Below, in pieces: positions 42,887-50,749 of a DNA stretch of 64,000 nucleotides (its first letter is position 1; each line of letters starts with the position of its first letter). The notes below the pieces were generated by a model. It was not told where the DNA came from. It did not search any database and worked only from the letters and a program-made list of their open reading frames with translations. The position numbers were made by a program, and so were the translations under genes. The DNA is from QZLE01 sp033852075. GTDB lineage: Bacteria > Pseudomonadota > Gammaproteobacteria > QZLD01. The stretch lies in assembly GCA_033852075.1 (NCBI GenBank), contig JAWSVC010000033.1:24552-88551 (forward strand), in the 5' to 3' direction.

Positions 42887-42914
42887 TCGCCGCATAATTT
42901 GCATTATGCAAAAT
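42887..42914 (+). other. dif-like Xer recombination site candidate
   Basis: A 28-bp segment matches the layout of E. coli dif: an 11-bp left arm (7 of 11 positions identical), 6-bp centre, and an 11-bp right arm TTATGCAAAAT (9 of 11 identical to TTATGTTAAAT). Its core is the perfect 18-bp palindrome GCATAATTTGCATTATGC at 42892-42909. Its position inside an accessory island suggests a mobile-element exploitation of Xer rather than the chromosomal dif. Confidence 0.4.
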
Positions 42915-42944
42915 AGCCCGGGCAGCCAACTAAAGCTGTCTGTA

Positions 42945-43245
42945 ATGCTTGCGCAAGCGCAAGGCTTAAGTTTACCTTCCCCCGCCCACCGGCAATCTTG
43001 CTTTGGTGGCTCCAGCTGCTCCGTATCTTCCGTTTCCACCAAATCAAGCTCACCAAACCCGTCTGCCCCCAAGGGGGCGCCCGAATGCGGCTAAGTGAAA
43101 AGTAGTTCTGCTGTTTGCCGGAAAGCTTAGCACAGTGCTCGAATAGTCAAGGGCAAGATGAATGCTGCGCACCCTTGACTGATTCTGCGCTCAGTGCCAG
43201 CCAGAAATGGCAAACATCAATCACTAAAAAACAAAGGGGAATGTT
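42945..43245. other. GC-richer non-coding stretch with a long imperfect hairpin
   Basis: This stretch is richer in G and C than its neighbours and has a GCTTGCGCAAGC palindrome near 42949-42960 and a GCCCCC / GGGGGC hairpin near 43065-43080. The main feature is a long inverted repeat at 43113-43215: outer GTTTGCC / GGCAAAC, middle GCAC / GTGC and GAAT / ATTC, inner AGTCAAGGG / CCCTTGACT. It ends 30 bp before the small gene at 43246. No coding frame is supported on either strand. Confidence 0.5.
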
Positions 43246-43470
43246 ATGAAAAAAGCTATCGTGGATATAGTCATCTCAATTGAAAACCGCACATTCATGA
43301 AAATCTCAACCAATGATAAAGACAGCTTCAAAAACGAAGTGAATAAAAGGCTCCATGAAATAGTCGGCCTGCTTGAACTGGCAAGGCTGCTCGATCTTGA
43401 TGACAGGTTCATCAAAGTAATAGAAAAGCACATGCATTGGTTAATCAAAAAAAGAAATGCGGTGCACTAA
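43246..43470 (+). CDS. Small hypothetical protein in the accessory island
   Basis: This 74-aa frame starts at ATG 43246, 5 bases after an AAAGGGGA ribosome-site-like sequence. The product is amphipathic and charged (NDKDSFKNEVNKRLHEIVGL, then LLDLDDRFIKVIEKHMHWLI), probably all-helical, with no family I recognise. Its stop codon lies in the loop of a GCGGTGC / GCACCGC hairpin (about 43459-43477) that may end the transcript. Its placement just after a long inverted repeat suggests an element-borne gene. Confidence 0.5.
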   Translation: MKKAIVDIVISIENRTFMKISTNDKDSFKNEVNKRLHEIVGLLELARLLDLDDRFIKVIEKHMHWLIKKRNAVH

Positions 43471-43523
43471 GCACCGCCTTCCGGAAATAACGCCTTGACT
43501 AATATCGTCAAATAAGCGAAAAA

Positions 43524-44729
43524 GTGCATCTAGGCGAAAATTTTTTAAAAGGCATAAAACGCAATATGGGTTGTTCTGTAACACATTATATTAACTTGGA
43601 AAAATCGCGGTTGCAGCTACGACTCGCGTTGGACCGAATAGTTAATCCAAACAACTGCCTACAACTTCCAACCGGGCCATGTGAATCAATCACCAGCAGC
43701 AACCAAGAACACGTAAACAACACACGTGCATACACCACTACCGAAATGGTAGGCCAAACCTGTTGGGGAACATTCTGCTATGGTGGAACCGAACAAACCG
43801 TATACAAAGCCCAAGGCAGCGATGACGAAATAGGAACAGAAGCAAGCACGCAAACAACCCTGTTCGCAGACCCTAATGGCAACTACTACCTGCAAGACCC
43901 AGAAACCTGCCCGGTAGAGCTGGAAAATTCAAATTACAATGGCTGGGCTTACTACCATAACGACCACCTTGGAACCCCAAGGATTGTAACCGATGCTAAT
44001 GGCACTGAACTATGGAAAGGTGATTACACTCCGTTTGGGAAGGTGAAAGAGACAACACCAGAAGGTGTAACCTTCCAGCAGGATATAAGGTTCCCTGGGC
44101 AAGTTGAAGATTCTGAAACAGGGTTCTATTACAACTACAACAGATATTACGACCCAAGTTTAGGTAGATACACCACGTCAGACCCTATCGGGCTGAATGG
44201 TGGAATTAACACATATGCATATGTGGGTGGTAATCCACTAATGCATATAGATCCGATAGGACTAAGTTATGCTCCTACTGCGGATGGATTTTTAGAAGGA
44301 GCATCTAATTCTGGTACAAGCTCAAGCTCAAGTTCAAGCTCGGGAGTAGGGTCAACTCTTGGGCGTTTAGCATTTAGAACAGCAGCAGGACGAGCTGGGT
44401 GGATGTTAAGCCCTAGTCCGCTTGGCGCTTCTACTCTAACTCCAGAGCAACTTGCAGCAAGAGATGATTTTTATGAGCAAGCTAGAGAAGAAGCTCGTGA
44501 AAAAGCTATGCAGTATGTTTCTGATGATATTCGCTGTGAGGGTGGAGAAGAGGATGATCTTGAAAAAATATGTGAAAAGCAACTTGAAATAAGTTTGGTT
44601 ACGTGTCGTGCTTTAGGAAGAAGAAATGGCAAAGATGCGTATAAAATTTGTGAATCACAAGCAATGGAGAGGTATGCGGATTGTTTATCAGAACGAAACA
44701 TGAACCCTCCACTACCTCCGTGGAATTAA
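43524..44729 (+). CDS. Orphan Rhs tip: RHS core end with a putative C-terminal toxin
   Basis: This 401-aa frame (GTG 43524; ATG 43566 also possible) lacks the long YD-repeat shell. Residues about 140-245 are the RHS-associated core (YYHNDHLGTPRIVTDANGTE, GFYYNYNRYYDPSLGRYTTS, DPIGLNGGINTYAYVGGNPL), which marks the toxin cleavage point. The variable C-terminal tip of about 155 residues has a Gly/Ser linker and a helical, Cys-containing end (QLEISLVTCRALGRRNGKDA). It is probably an Rhs-CT cassette left after loss of the 5' part. The tip's activity is unknown. Confidence 0.8.
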   Translation: MHLGENFLKGIKRNMGCSVTHYINLEKSRLQLRLALDRIVNPNNCLQLPTGPCESITSSNQEHVNNTRAYTTTEMVGQTCWGTFCYGGTEQTVYKAQGSDDEIGTEASTQTTLFADPNGNYYLQDPETCPVELENSNYNGWAYYHNDHLGTPRIVTDANGTELWKGDYTPFGKVKETTPEGVTFQQDIRFPGQVEDSETGFYYNYNRYYDPSLGRYTTSDPIGLNGGINTYAYVGGNPLMHIDPIGLSYAPTADGFLEGASNSGTSSSSSSSSGVGSTLGRLAFRTAAGRAGWMLSPSPLGASTLTPEQLAARDDFYEQAREEAREKAMQYVSDDIRCEGGEEDDLEKICEKQLEISLVTCRALGRRNGKDAYKICESQAMERYADCLSERNMNPPLPPWN

Positions 44730-44748
44730 ATTATCGAGGTTTTGACAG

Positions 44749-45021
44749 ATGATAAATGATGACAAAATACGCTCTAATCGAAGCGTATCCGTAAATATCA
44801 GAAAACTTGAGGATGGCGCTGTTCGGCTAATGCTTGATGATATAATTAAAATTTCTGACAATGACGGAAATGCAACTTGGAAATCAGATTGTTATATAAC
44901 TGCTAAAGATTACGATGCAGAAACATTCAAAAATTTAGCGTTCACAGAAAAAGAGTTGGCTGATTTCGGGTATTACATCCTTTCGAGGCTATATGCATAT
45001 TATGAAACAAATGAAATATAG
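44749..45021 (+). CDS. Putative immunity protein for the Rhs tip
   Basis: This 90-aa acidic protein starts 19 bp after the Rhs stop with GAGG some 15 bases before its ATG. The sequence (SVSVNIRKLEDGAVRLMLDD, then AFTEKELADFGYYILSRLYA) has no family I recognise. Rhs-CT toxins are followed almost invariably by a small cognate immunity gene, and position, size and acidity support that role here; the function is inferred from context only. Confidence 0.65.
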   Translation: MINDDKIRSNRSVSVNIRKLEDGAVRLMLDDIIKISDNDGNATWKSDCYITAKDYDAETFKNLAFTEKELADFGYYILSRLYAYYETNEI

Positions 45022-45032
45022 CTTGATTCTAT

Positions 45033-45077
45033 GAGTTAAGTAGAACGGTGGGCATTGCTCTCCATTCTATTTTAACT
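45033..45077 (+). terminator. Imperfect hairpin terminator after the immunity gene
   Basis: AGTTAA, TAGAA and GG on the left pair with CC, TTCTA and TTAACT on the right across a short loop, making a long imperfect stem between the immunity gene and the DUF1016-SNase gene. Confidence 0.5.
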
Positions 45078-45092
45078 ATCTATACTCAATAG

Positions 45093-46112
45093 ATGAAAAA
45101 CGAACTCACAACACCACAGCTCACACCGGCAGTACAAACGCTGGTGGAAACCATCCGCAATGAAATCGAAGCCGGAAAAGAGCGCGCCTACCTTGCGATG
45201 GAGCAGGAAAAAAGACTCACCTACTGGAATGTTGGTAAACACATAAAAGAGCATCTTCTGCAGAACCCTCTTTCAAAAAATCAGGGGCGTGAGGAATACG
45301 GAACGTATGTTATAACTCAACTGGCTCAAGAATTAGATCTCGCGCGTAATCTTTTATATGACAGCGTTCGATTCTACGAACAATATCCAGAGATTGTGCA
45401 TGCGCATGCACAATTCACTTGGTCGCATATACGAGTACTTGTTCATGTGCCGGATAAGCAAGCCAGGCAAGCGTTTGAGCAAAAAATTATAGATGAAAAG
45501 CTAAGTTCAAAAGAACTGCAAAAACTCGTAAATAGCACCAAAAAGAAATACAACAAACCTAAAATCCCAACCCTCAAAGTAGAGCGCGGCCAGCCATATA
45601 CCTACTGCCTTAAAAAACTGCAAAAACAAAGCATGATAGATCTAGGCTTCAGGTTTTACATGAAAAACCCATTCGCCGAAGCTGAAAACGAAAGCCTAAT
45701 CAAGACAGAGAAAATAGAACAAAGCTACCGCTTTGTACCTGCCGGTAAAGAAGTAGTTCCATATTACACCTACAAAGCCTACGTAATAGAAGTCATCGAC
45801 GGCGATACCCTATGGGTCAACATCGACCTCGGCTTTGATATGTGGAGCAACCAAAAAATAAGACTCAAAGGGATAAACACCAAAGAGCTGACAAACAAAG
45901 AAGGCCAAAACGCCAAAGAGTTTATGGAAGCCAAACTCAAAGGCTGTAAATTCATCGCCATAAAAACCTACTGGCGCGACAAATTCACCCGCTACCTCGC
46001 CGACATCTTCTACAAAAAACGGGAAACCGATTTATACAACATAATCGAGAATGGAAAGCACCTTAACCAAGAGCTGCTTAATGAAGAACTGGCGGTGTGG
46101 TATAGCAGTTAA
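45093..46112 (+). CDS. DUF1016_N - staphylococcal nuclease-like fusion protein
   Basis: This 339-aa protein has a DUF1016 N-terminal (YhcG_N) domain at about residues 10-160 (RLTYWNVGKHIKEHLLQNPL, QLAQELDLARNLLYDSVRFY). From about 220 on there is an SNase fold: EVIDGDTLWVNIDLG, RLKGINTKEL and RDKFTRYLADIF. The catalytic Arg and Glu equivalents of SNase (R35, E43, R87) are retained, but the Asp40 position is Asn. In most DUF1016 proteins a PDDEXK nuclease follows instead. A nuclease defensive or mobile-element role is inferred. Confidence 0.82.
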   Translation: MKNELTTPQLTPAVQTLVETIRNEIEAGKERAYLAMEQEKRLTYWNVGKHIKEHLLQNPLSKNQGREEYGTYVITQLAQELDLARNLLYDSVRFYEQYPEIVHAHAQFTWSHIRVLVHVPDKQARQAFEQKIIDEKLSSKELQKLVNSTKKKYNKPKIPTLKVERGQPYTYCLKKLQKQSMIDLGFRFYMKNPFAEAENESLIKTEKIEQSYRFVPAGKEVVPYYTYKAYVIEVIDGDTLWVNIDLGFDMWSNQKIRLKGINTKELTNKEGQNAKEFMEAKLKGCKFIAIKTYWRDKFTRYLADIFYKKRETDLYNIIENGKHLNQELLNEELAVWYSS

Positions 46113-46287
46113 TCGCTAACAAATTTCTGCAACTTCTTCTTGACCAAAAAAGCACCCAAAAACTCTTTAACCAGCATTTTATCTTTATGGGAAGTAATCA
46201 GGGGCAAATCACGTTTATTTAGTTTCAAGACAAAAAAACATTTGGTAGTATCAAAAAATATGGGAAATTCAGGTATACAGAAAAAAT
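46113..46287. other. Spacer in the accessory island
   Basis: This AT-rich spacer lies between the DUF1016-SNase gene and the phosphatase-like gene. A minus-strand open frame reaches through it and into the next gene, but its start overlaps that gene and no ribosome site precedes it, so no gene is called. Confidence 0.3.
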
Positions 46288-46611
46288 ATGAATATACTAT
46301 TTGTTTGCAGTGAAAATAGATTGCGCAGTCCAACAGCAGAAGCCGTGTTTTCAGAATATGAAGGCATAAGTGCAATAGGGGCTGGAACCAATTCAGATGC
46401 AGAAACTACCGTATCTGGTGACCTTATAGAGTGGGCTGATGTAATTTTGGTAATGGAAAAAACCCATAGAAATAAAATCAGTAAAAAATATAAAGACCTT
46501 CTAAAAAATAAGAAACTTGCTGTATTGGAAATACCCGATAATTATGAATACATGCAGCCTGAGTTAATACAGCTATTAAAGAATAAAGTACCAAGATATG
46601 TGCGTTTATAG
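46288..46611 (+). CDS. Low-molecular-weight protein tyrosine phosphatase-like protein
   Basis: This 107-aa protein opens MNILFVCSENRLRSPTAEAV, with the LMW-PTP P-loop CX5RS (Cys7 to Arg13-Ser14). It ends with an acidic EIPDNYEYMQPELIQLLKNK in place of the usual DP general-acid motif. It is shorter than classical LMW-PTPs (about 150 aa), matching the small COG4551-like group of predicted phosphatases. It is found here as island cargo; substrate unknown. Confidence 0.82.
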   Translation: MNILFVCSENRLRSPTAEAVFSEYEGISAIGAGTNSDAETTVSGDLIEWADVILVMEKTHRNKISKKYKDLLKNKKLAVLEIPDNYEYMQPELIQLLKNKVPRYVRL

Positions 46612-46680
46612 TGGTGTAGTATTATAAGTTTTTAGCGGTGAAAATATTTGCAGTAGCGAAAGGTGGGGAATAAATAAAAT

Positions 46681-48144
46681 ATGAAAAGAGTATTAAAATT
46701 TAGCGTAGCTGCATTATTGGTGGCAATTGTTATCGCTATTTCTTTGTATTTTTATCTCCCAATTAACAGAGTAGATGTGACCTCTGAGTTAGTAATGCTT
46801 GGCGATTTGAATAACGATAATAAGTGGGGTGAAGAAGACTTAGTTATTTTAAATGAATTTCTAAGAGAACCGTTTTCAAAAGATAGGCTAACTCATTTGA
46901 AAATCGACTTAAATAAAAATGGGTTGATTGATAGTGAAGATATAGCTTTTTTAAAGCACATAGTTAAATATCCAAATCCATATGAGGCGGAACAAAAGGC
47001 TGATAGTTTAGGAGTAAATTACCCTAAGCCAAGGGAGTTATTCCATTATTTACCAAGTTCAGAATACATACAAAGGCCTCTCTTCCAACTTAGCCATGAT
47101 GTAGTAGAAAGTAGCCCACTAACTTTTTTACAAGAGATTAATATTATTTCGACCACCTCTGCATATGAGCAGCAGCTATTGGATGAAATATATAATGAAG
47201 GAGTTAGGTTTTCGCTTGCATACTCAAAAAGAAAACCAGGTCTAACTCAGGTTGAGAATAGTTATGTTAAATACAAAATAGCTCATTGCGAAAATCTTTT
47301 TCAGCAAAAAGATTATTATGAATTGTTGTTAAATTTAATAAGCCTTGTTGAAGATGGGGAAACGCTAACAACCAAGACTCAATCAGATTTCATAAAAAAG
47401 GTGCTCTATTTTAGAGACCATTTGCAGGAATTAATTGTTTCTGATGATTTTAATTCGTTTGCAGAAAGTAAAATCAAATACCAAGAGATTTTTAAGAAAA
47501 TAGAAGAAAACTTAGAGTCAGATTTAGGCATCTCTTTAGATCTCGCCTCGCTATCTTCTCCACGTGATTTTTCTAATCTAGATAATTATCTAGATAGGGC
47601 AGAGTGGCAAATATACAAAAGCAGAACAACTCAAGAAGACTTTAAAAAACTAGTACTGTATGCCCAGTATGACCATAGATATCTGAGGGCAGTTTCCAAA
47701 ACCACACCAAAGTTTCAAGATCTTCAGTTACAAAATCATAACCTGCCAATGATTCTGCTATTCCGTGAAGCATTAAGAATTACCAATAATGATAAGAAAG
47801 CAGCATTAGGGTTATTAGACGAAGCTGTAAGAATTCCTATGGGGTGGGTTAAAAGTATTCCTAAAGATATTCTTCCAAGCTCAATTGCATTGGAAAACTT
47901 TTTATTGCCAGGCAATAAAGAAGACGGCTCTGATAAAACTCGCCACTGGAATGTGTTTGGTGGGGTTGCTATCTACAAATCACCTGAAGAATCTTTAGTG
48001 CTTTCGCTAAAGCGGGAAATAATGGATTTAAGGTCAAGCAACTATTCTACAGAAGCAATGCAAGAATTTATTAGAGACACAATAGCTAATATTAATGGGA
48101 TTTATTATGTAGTTTCTATTGACCCTGATTTGTTGAAGAAGTAA
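46681..48144 (+). CDS. Membrane-anchored protein with dockerin-like calcium-binding repeats
   Basis: This 487-aa protein has an N-terminal signal anchor (residues 7-27) followed by two EF-hand/dockerin type I-like segments, GDLNNDNKWGEEDLVILNEF and IDLNKNGLIDSEDIAFLKHI (about residues 40-95), with the D-x-N-x-D spacing of a calcium loop. The remaining 380 residues are helical and charged with no recognised domain. The protein would face the periplasm. Its function is unknown, and it is the last intact gene before the truncated cation-efflux copy. Confidence 0.7.
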   Translation: MKRVLKFSVAALLVAIVIAISLYFYLPINRVDVTSELVMLGDLNNDNKWGEEDLVILNEFLREPFSKDRLTHLKIDLNKNGLIDSEDIAFLKHIVKYPNPYEAEQKADSLGVNYPKPRELFHYLPSSEYIQRPLFQLSHDVVESSPLTFLQEINIISTTSAYEQQLLDEIYNEGVRFSLAYSKRKPGLTQVENSYVKYKIAHCENLFQQKDYYELLLNLISLVEDGETLTTKTQSDFIKKVLYFRDHLQELIVSDDFNSFAESKIKYQEIFKKIEENLESDLGISLDLASLSSPRDFSNLDNYLDRAEWQIYKSRTTQEDFKKLVLYAQYDHRYLRAVSKTTPKFQDLQLQNHNLPMILLFREALRITNNDKKAALGLLDEAVRIPMGWVKSIPKDILPSSIALENFLLPGNKEDGSDKTRHWNVFGGVAIYKSPEESLVLSLKREIMDLRSSNYSTEAMQEFIRDTIANINGIYYVVSIDPDLLKK

Positions 48145-48198
48145 TTGGATAAAAGTTTTTTGAACTACCCATGTCAAAAGACATATACTAACTTAGAT

Positions 48199-48377
48199 CT
48201 ATGAGGGGCATTTATGTCGCACGGAAGCAATTCCATAAAAAGTATTTTTTTACGCATTAGGGGTGAGTTTATCCATTGCTATAGCTAAAACTATCGCGGT
48301 GATTGTTACTGGTTTCGGCTCTATGGTAGCAGAAGCGATTCACTCTTTAGCCGAAGCTTAGTATCAACTGATTGCCC
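48199..48377 (+). pseudogene. Truncated, frameshifted 5' copy of the cation efflux gene
   Basis: From the leader (CTATGAGGG) through about 55 codons this region closely matches the start of the intact CDF gene at 40857, with scattered substitutions. One extra T in the T-run after AAAAAGTA shifts the frame at about codon 11, and homology fades near 48377. It is a remnant of a duplicated or paralogous CDF gene and marks the right side of the accessory island. Confidence 0.85.
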
Positions 48378-48437
48378 GATCTCTGTTGATTATAATCAAA
48401 ACTTGAAAACAAACCGCCAAATTAAAAGGAATGCCAA

Positions 48438-48827
48438 ATGCCGATTACAAAAATTGAATTAAGTAAAAAATGGGAAAATATTGATAAGGATCTTTTGGCT
48501 GATTTTGTACATGAGACCATGGTGGATGTTTTGAAGATTCCTGAGCATGACCGTTTGATACGAATTTTTGAACATGATTCGGATTCGTTTTTTGGGCCAA
48601 AAAATGCCTCGGACAATTATGTTTTGTTTGAGATATCGATGTTTCCGGGGAGGTCTTTGGATGCTAAACGCGAGTTGTATAAAAGACTCTGTGAGGGGAT
48701 GAAAAGATTCGGGGTTGCCGTTGAAGATACCAGAGTTGTGTTGTATGAGGTGCCGATGGATAACTGGGGAATCAGGGGTGGGCAGGCTGGTAGCGATGTA
48801 GTGCTAGGGTTTAAGACGGAGGTTTGA
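48438..48827 (+). CDS. Tautomerase family protein
   Basis: This 129-aa protein begins MPITKIELSKKWENIDKDLL, with Pro at position 2 as the potential catalytic N-terminal proline once Met is removed. It contains VDVLKIPEHDRLIRIFEHDS and an SLDAKRELYKRLCEGMKRFG helix, the pattern of MIF/4-oxalocrotonate tautomerase superfamily members. It may act on small keto-enol substrates. AAAAGGA precedes the ATG. Confidence 0.87.
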   Translation: MPITKIELSKKWENIDKDLLADFVHETMVDVLKIPEHDRLIRIFEHDSDSFFGPKNASDNYVLFEISMFPGRSLDAKRELYKRLCEGMKRFGVAVEDTRVVLYEVPMDNWGIRGGQAGSDVVLGFKTEV

Positions 48828-48880
48828 CAAATATTTTTTGATTATAGGTTAAAAAATCAGTGCACGAACATGTAAAAATA

Positions 48881-48909
48881 AAAAAGGCTCATTGCGGAGC
48901 CTTTTTTTT
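48881..48909. terminator. Bidirectional rho-independent terminator
   Basis: A 10-bp stem AAAAAGGCTC / GAGCCTTTTT with a 6-base loop is followed by a T-run on the plus strand and preceded by an A-run, so it can terminate both the tautomerase transcript and the convergent pnt transcript. Confidence 0.85.
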
Positions 48910-48911
48910 GG

Positions 48912-48934
48912 ATTGCCCGGTCAAGCCGGGCAAT
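48912..48934. repeat. Dispersed palindromic hairpin, copy 2
   Basis: Perfect arms ATTGCCCGG / CCGGGCAAT identical to those at 38403-38425, with a different 5-base loop, directly after the bidirectional terminator. Confidence 0.7.
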
Positions 48935-48956
48935 GGCAGTGCTTTTTGTGCCTACT

Positions 48957-50447
48957 TTATAGCTGCTTAACTGCTTGAATAAGCTCAGCTGCCATCTCTT
49001 GGCCATCGCCAAATAGCATTCTGGTTTTGTCACCGAAGAACAGTGGGTTTTCGATGCCAGAAAAGCCAACACCACGACCACGTTTGATTACGATTACGTT
49101 ATCAGAGTCTTCAACATCTAATACTGGCATGCCGTAGATGTCGCTGGTTGGGTCGTTTTTGGCAGATGGGTTTACAACGTCATTCGCGCCGATTACCAGT
49201 GCCACCTGCGAGTTTTTGAACTCGGAGTTGATGTCTTCCATATCGTAGATTACATCGTATGGTACACCAGCTTCTGCCAGCAGTACGTTCATATGACCAG
49301 GCATGCGGCCTGCTACCGGGTGGATGGCAAATTTGACTTTTACATCGCGGTCGATAAGCAGTTTTGCCAGTTCCCAAACCTTGTGTTGTGCCTGGGCTAC
49401 TGCCATACCATAACCTGGTATGATTATTACTTGCTCGGCATAGGCCATCATTACGCCAACGTCTTCGGCATCGATAGCTTTCATTTCACCGCCGGTTTCG
49501 CTGGTGTGTGATCCTTCGCCGCCTTCGGTTCCAAAGCCACTGAAGAGTACATTGGCTAGTGAACGGTTCATCGCCTTTGCCATTAATTGGGTAAGTAGTG
49601 AACCTGCAGAACCAACCACAGTACCTGCGATAATCATGGCCGCATTGCCAAGTACGAAACCTTCAAATGCTACTGCAAGACCGGTTAGGGCGTTGAATAG
49701 CGAGATGATTACCGGCATGTCGGCTCCACCAATTGGGGTGGTTACCGTTACACCAAATGTTAAGGCTAATGCAAAGAAGAAGAATAGCGCAGCAGGGTTT
49801 AGGGTGTAATAAGACAAAACTCCAAACAGGATGGTTGCTGCGAACAGGCCCAGGTTAAATAGATTTTGCTGTGGAATCTTGAATGACTTTTTCATGCGGC
49901 CATCAAGTTTTGCCCAGGCGATGATACTACCGGAGAAGGCTATGGTGCCGATGAATGCGCCGATTAGGCCAAGGGTTAGATGTTCGCCGGAGATAACCGA
50001 ATCTACTGCAACTTGTGATTGCTCGATAAGTTGTCTGCCGATATCGGTTTTAGCCATTTCACCCATTGCTTGTGTGGCTGGTTTCAGGGCGTCTTTGATG
50101 GTGCCCATTTTAAGTAATTCTACCGCTGCGATAGCTGCAGCTGCACCACCACCCATGCCGTTGTATAGGGCAATCATTTGTGGTAGATCTGTAGTCTTAA
50201 CCTTTTTGCCTGAGTACCATGATAGTCCGCCGCCAACACCAAGGGCTAAGATGATTAGCACGTAGTTGGTTACAGCACTTTCATGTCCAGATATATGGGG
50301 ATGAAATAAAGTTACAGCTGTGGCGAGAACCATTCCGTAACCAGCCCAACGAATACCACCTGCGGCGGTGGTTGGGGAACTCATCTTTTTCAGACCAAGG
50401 ATGAATAATATCGCGGTAAGGAAATAGCAAATGTTAATGAAAGTCAT
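48957..50447 (-). CDS. pntB: NAD(P) transhydrogenase subunit beta
   Basis: This 496-aa protein has an N-terminal membrane domain of about nine helices (GGIRWAGYGMVLATAVTLFH, GGADMPVIISLFNALTGLAV) and a C-terminal NADP(H)-binding domain dIII (VIIIPGYGMAVAQAQHKVWE, ALVIGANDVVNPSAKNDPTS, IVIKRGRGVGFSGIENPLFF). It couples proton flow to hydride transfer between NADH and NADP. Its ATG overlaps the stop of the pntA2 gene. Confidence 0.96.
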   Translation of the reverse strand: MTFINICYFLTAILFILGLKKMSSPTTAAGGIRWAGYGMVLATAVTLFHPHISGHESAVTNYVLIILALGVGGGLSWYSGKKVKTTDLPQMIALYNGMGGGAAAAIAAVELLKMGTIKDALKPATQAMGEMAKTDIGRQLIEQSQVAVDSVISGEHLTLGLIGAFIGTIAFSGSIIAWAKLDGRMKKSFKIPQQNLFNLGLFAATILFGVLSYYTLNPAALFFFFALALTFGVTVTTPIGGADMPVIISLFNALTGLAVAFEGFVLGNAAMIIAGTVVGSAGSLLTQLMAKAMNRSLANVLFSGFGTEGGEGSHTSETGGEMKAIDAEDVGVMMAYAEQVIIIPGYGMAVAQAQHKVWELAKLLIDRDVKVKFAIHPVAGRMPGHMNVLLAEAGVPYDVIYDMEDINSEFKNSQVALVIGANDVVNPSAKNDPTSDIYGMPVLDVEDSDNVIVIKRGRGVGFSGIENPLFFGDKTRMLFGDGQEMAAELIQAVKQL

Positions 50448-50749
50448 TACTTATCTCCCCCTTTGCTTTTCTTAAACATCTCCAGAGTGCGTTCGGTTAC
50501 TACATAACCACCTGCCGCGTTTCCTGCTGCAAGCACTACGGCAACGAATCCGATTAGCTGTTCAGCAAATCCGTCTGCGCCACCAAGTGCAACCATTGCG
50601 CCTACTACTACAATACCGTGAACAAAGTTTGAACCGGACATTAAAGGTGTGTGTAGAAGAACCGGTACACGGCTGATTACTTCATACCCGGTAAAAGCAG
50701 CGAGCATGAAGATATATAGTGCGGTAAATCCTGTTATACCTTCAACCAT
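50447..50749 (-). CDS. NAD(P) transhydrogenase alpha-2 subunit (membrane part)
   Basis: This 100-aa protein has three transmembrane helices, with GFTALYIFMLAAFTGYEVIS, VLLHTPLMSGSNFVHGIVVV and GFVAVVLAAGNAAGGYVVTE. These correspond to the membrane end of an E. coli-type PntA. Here the alpha chain is split into a soluble alpha-1 and this membrane alpha-2, as in many alphaproteobacteria. It overlaps pntB and abuts pntA1 by one base each. Confidence 0.94.
   Translation of the reverse strand: MVEGITGFTALYIFMLAAFTGYEVISRVPVLLHTPLMSGSNFVHGIVVVGAMVALGGADGFAEQLIGFVAVVLAAGNAAGGYVVTERTLEMFKKSKGGDK

Noticed and set aside
43113..43215. Integron attC site
   Set aside because: The ends GTTTGCC / GGCAAAC do not match the RYYYAAC ... 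GTTRRRY core pattern and no integrase is present.
42538..43245. Unmarked coding genes in the hairpin-rich stretch
   Set aside because: Short frames on both strands lack ribosome sites and are dominated by palindromes.
46109..46375. Minus-strand 88-codon frame in the accessory island
   Set aside because: Its start overlaps the phosphatase-like gene, there is no ribosome site and no recognisable family; a decayed gene end is possible but unsupported.
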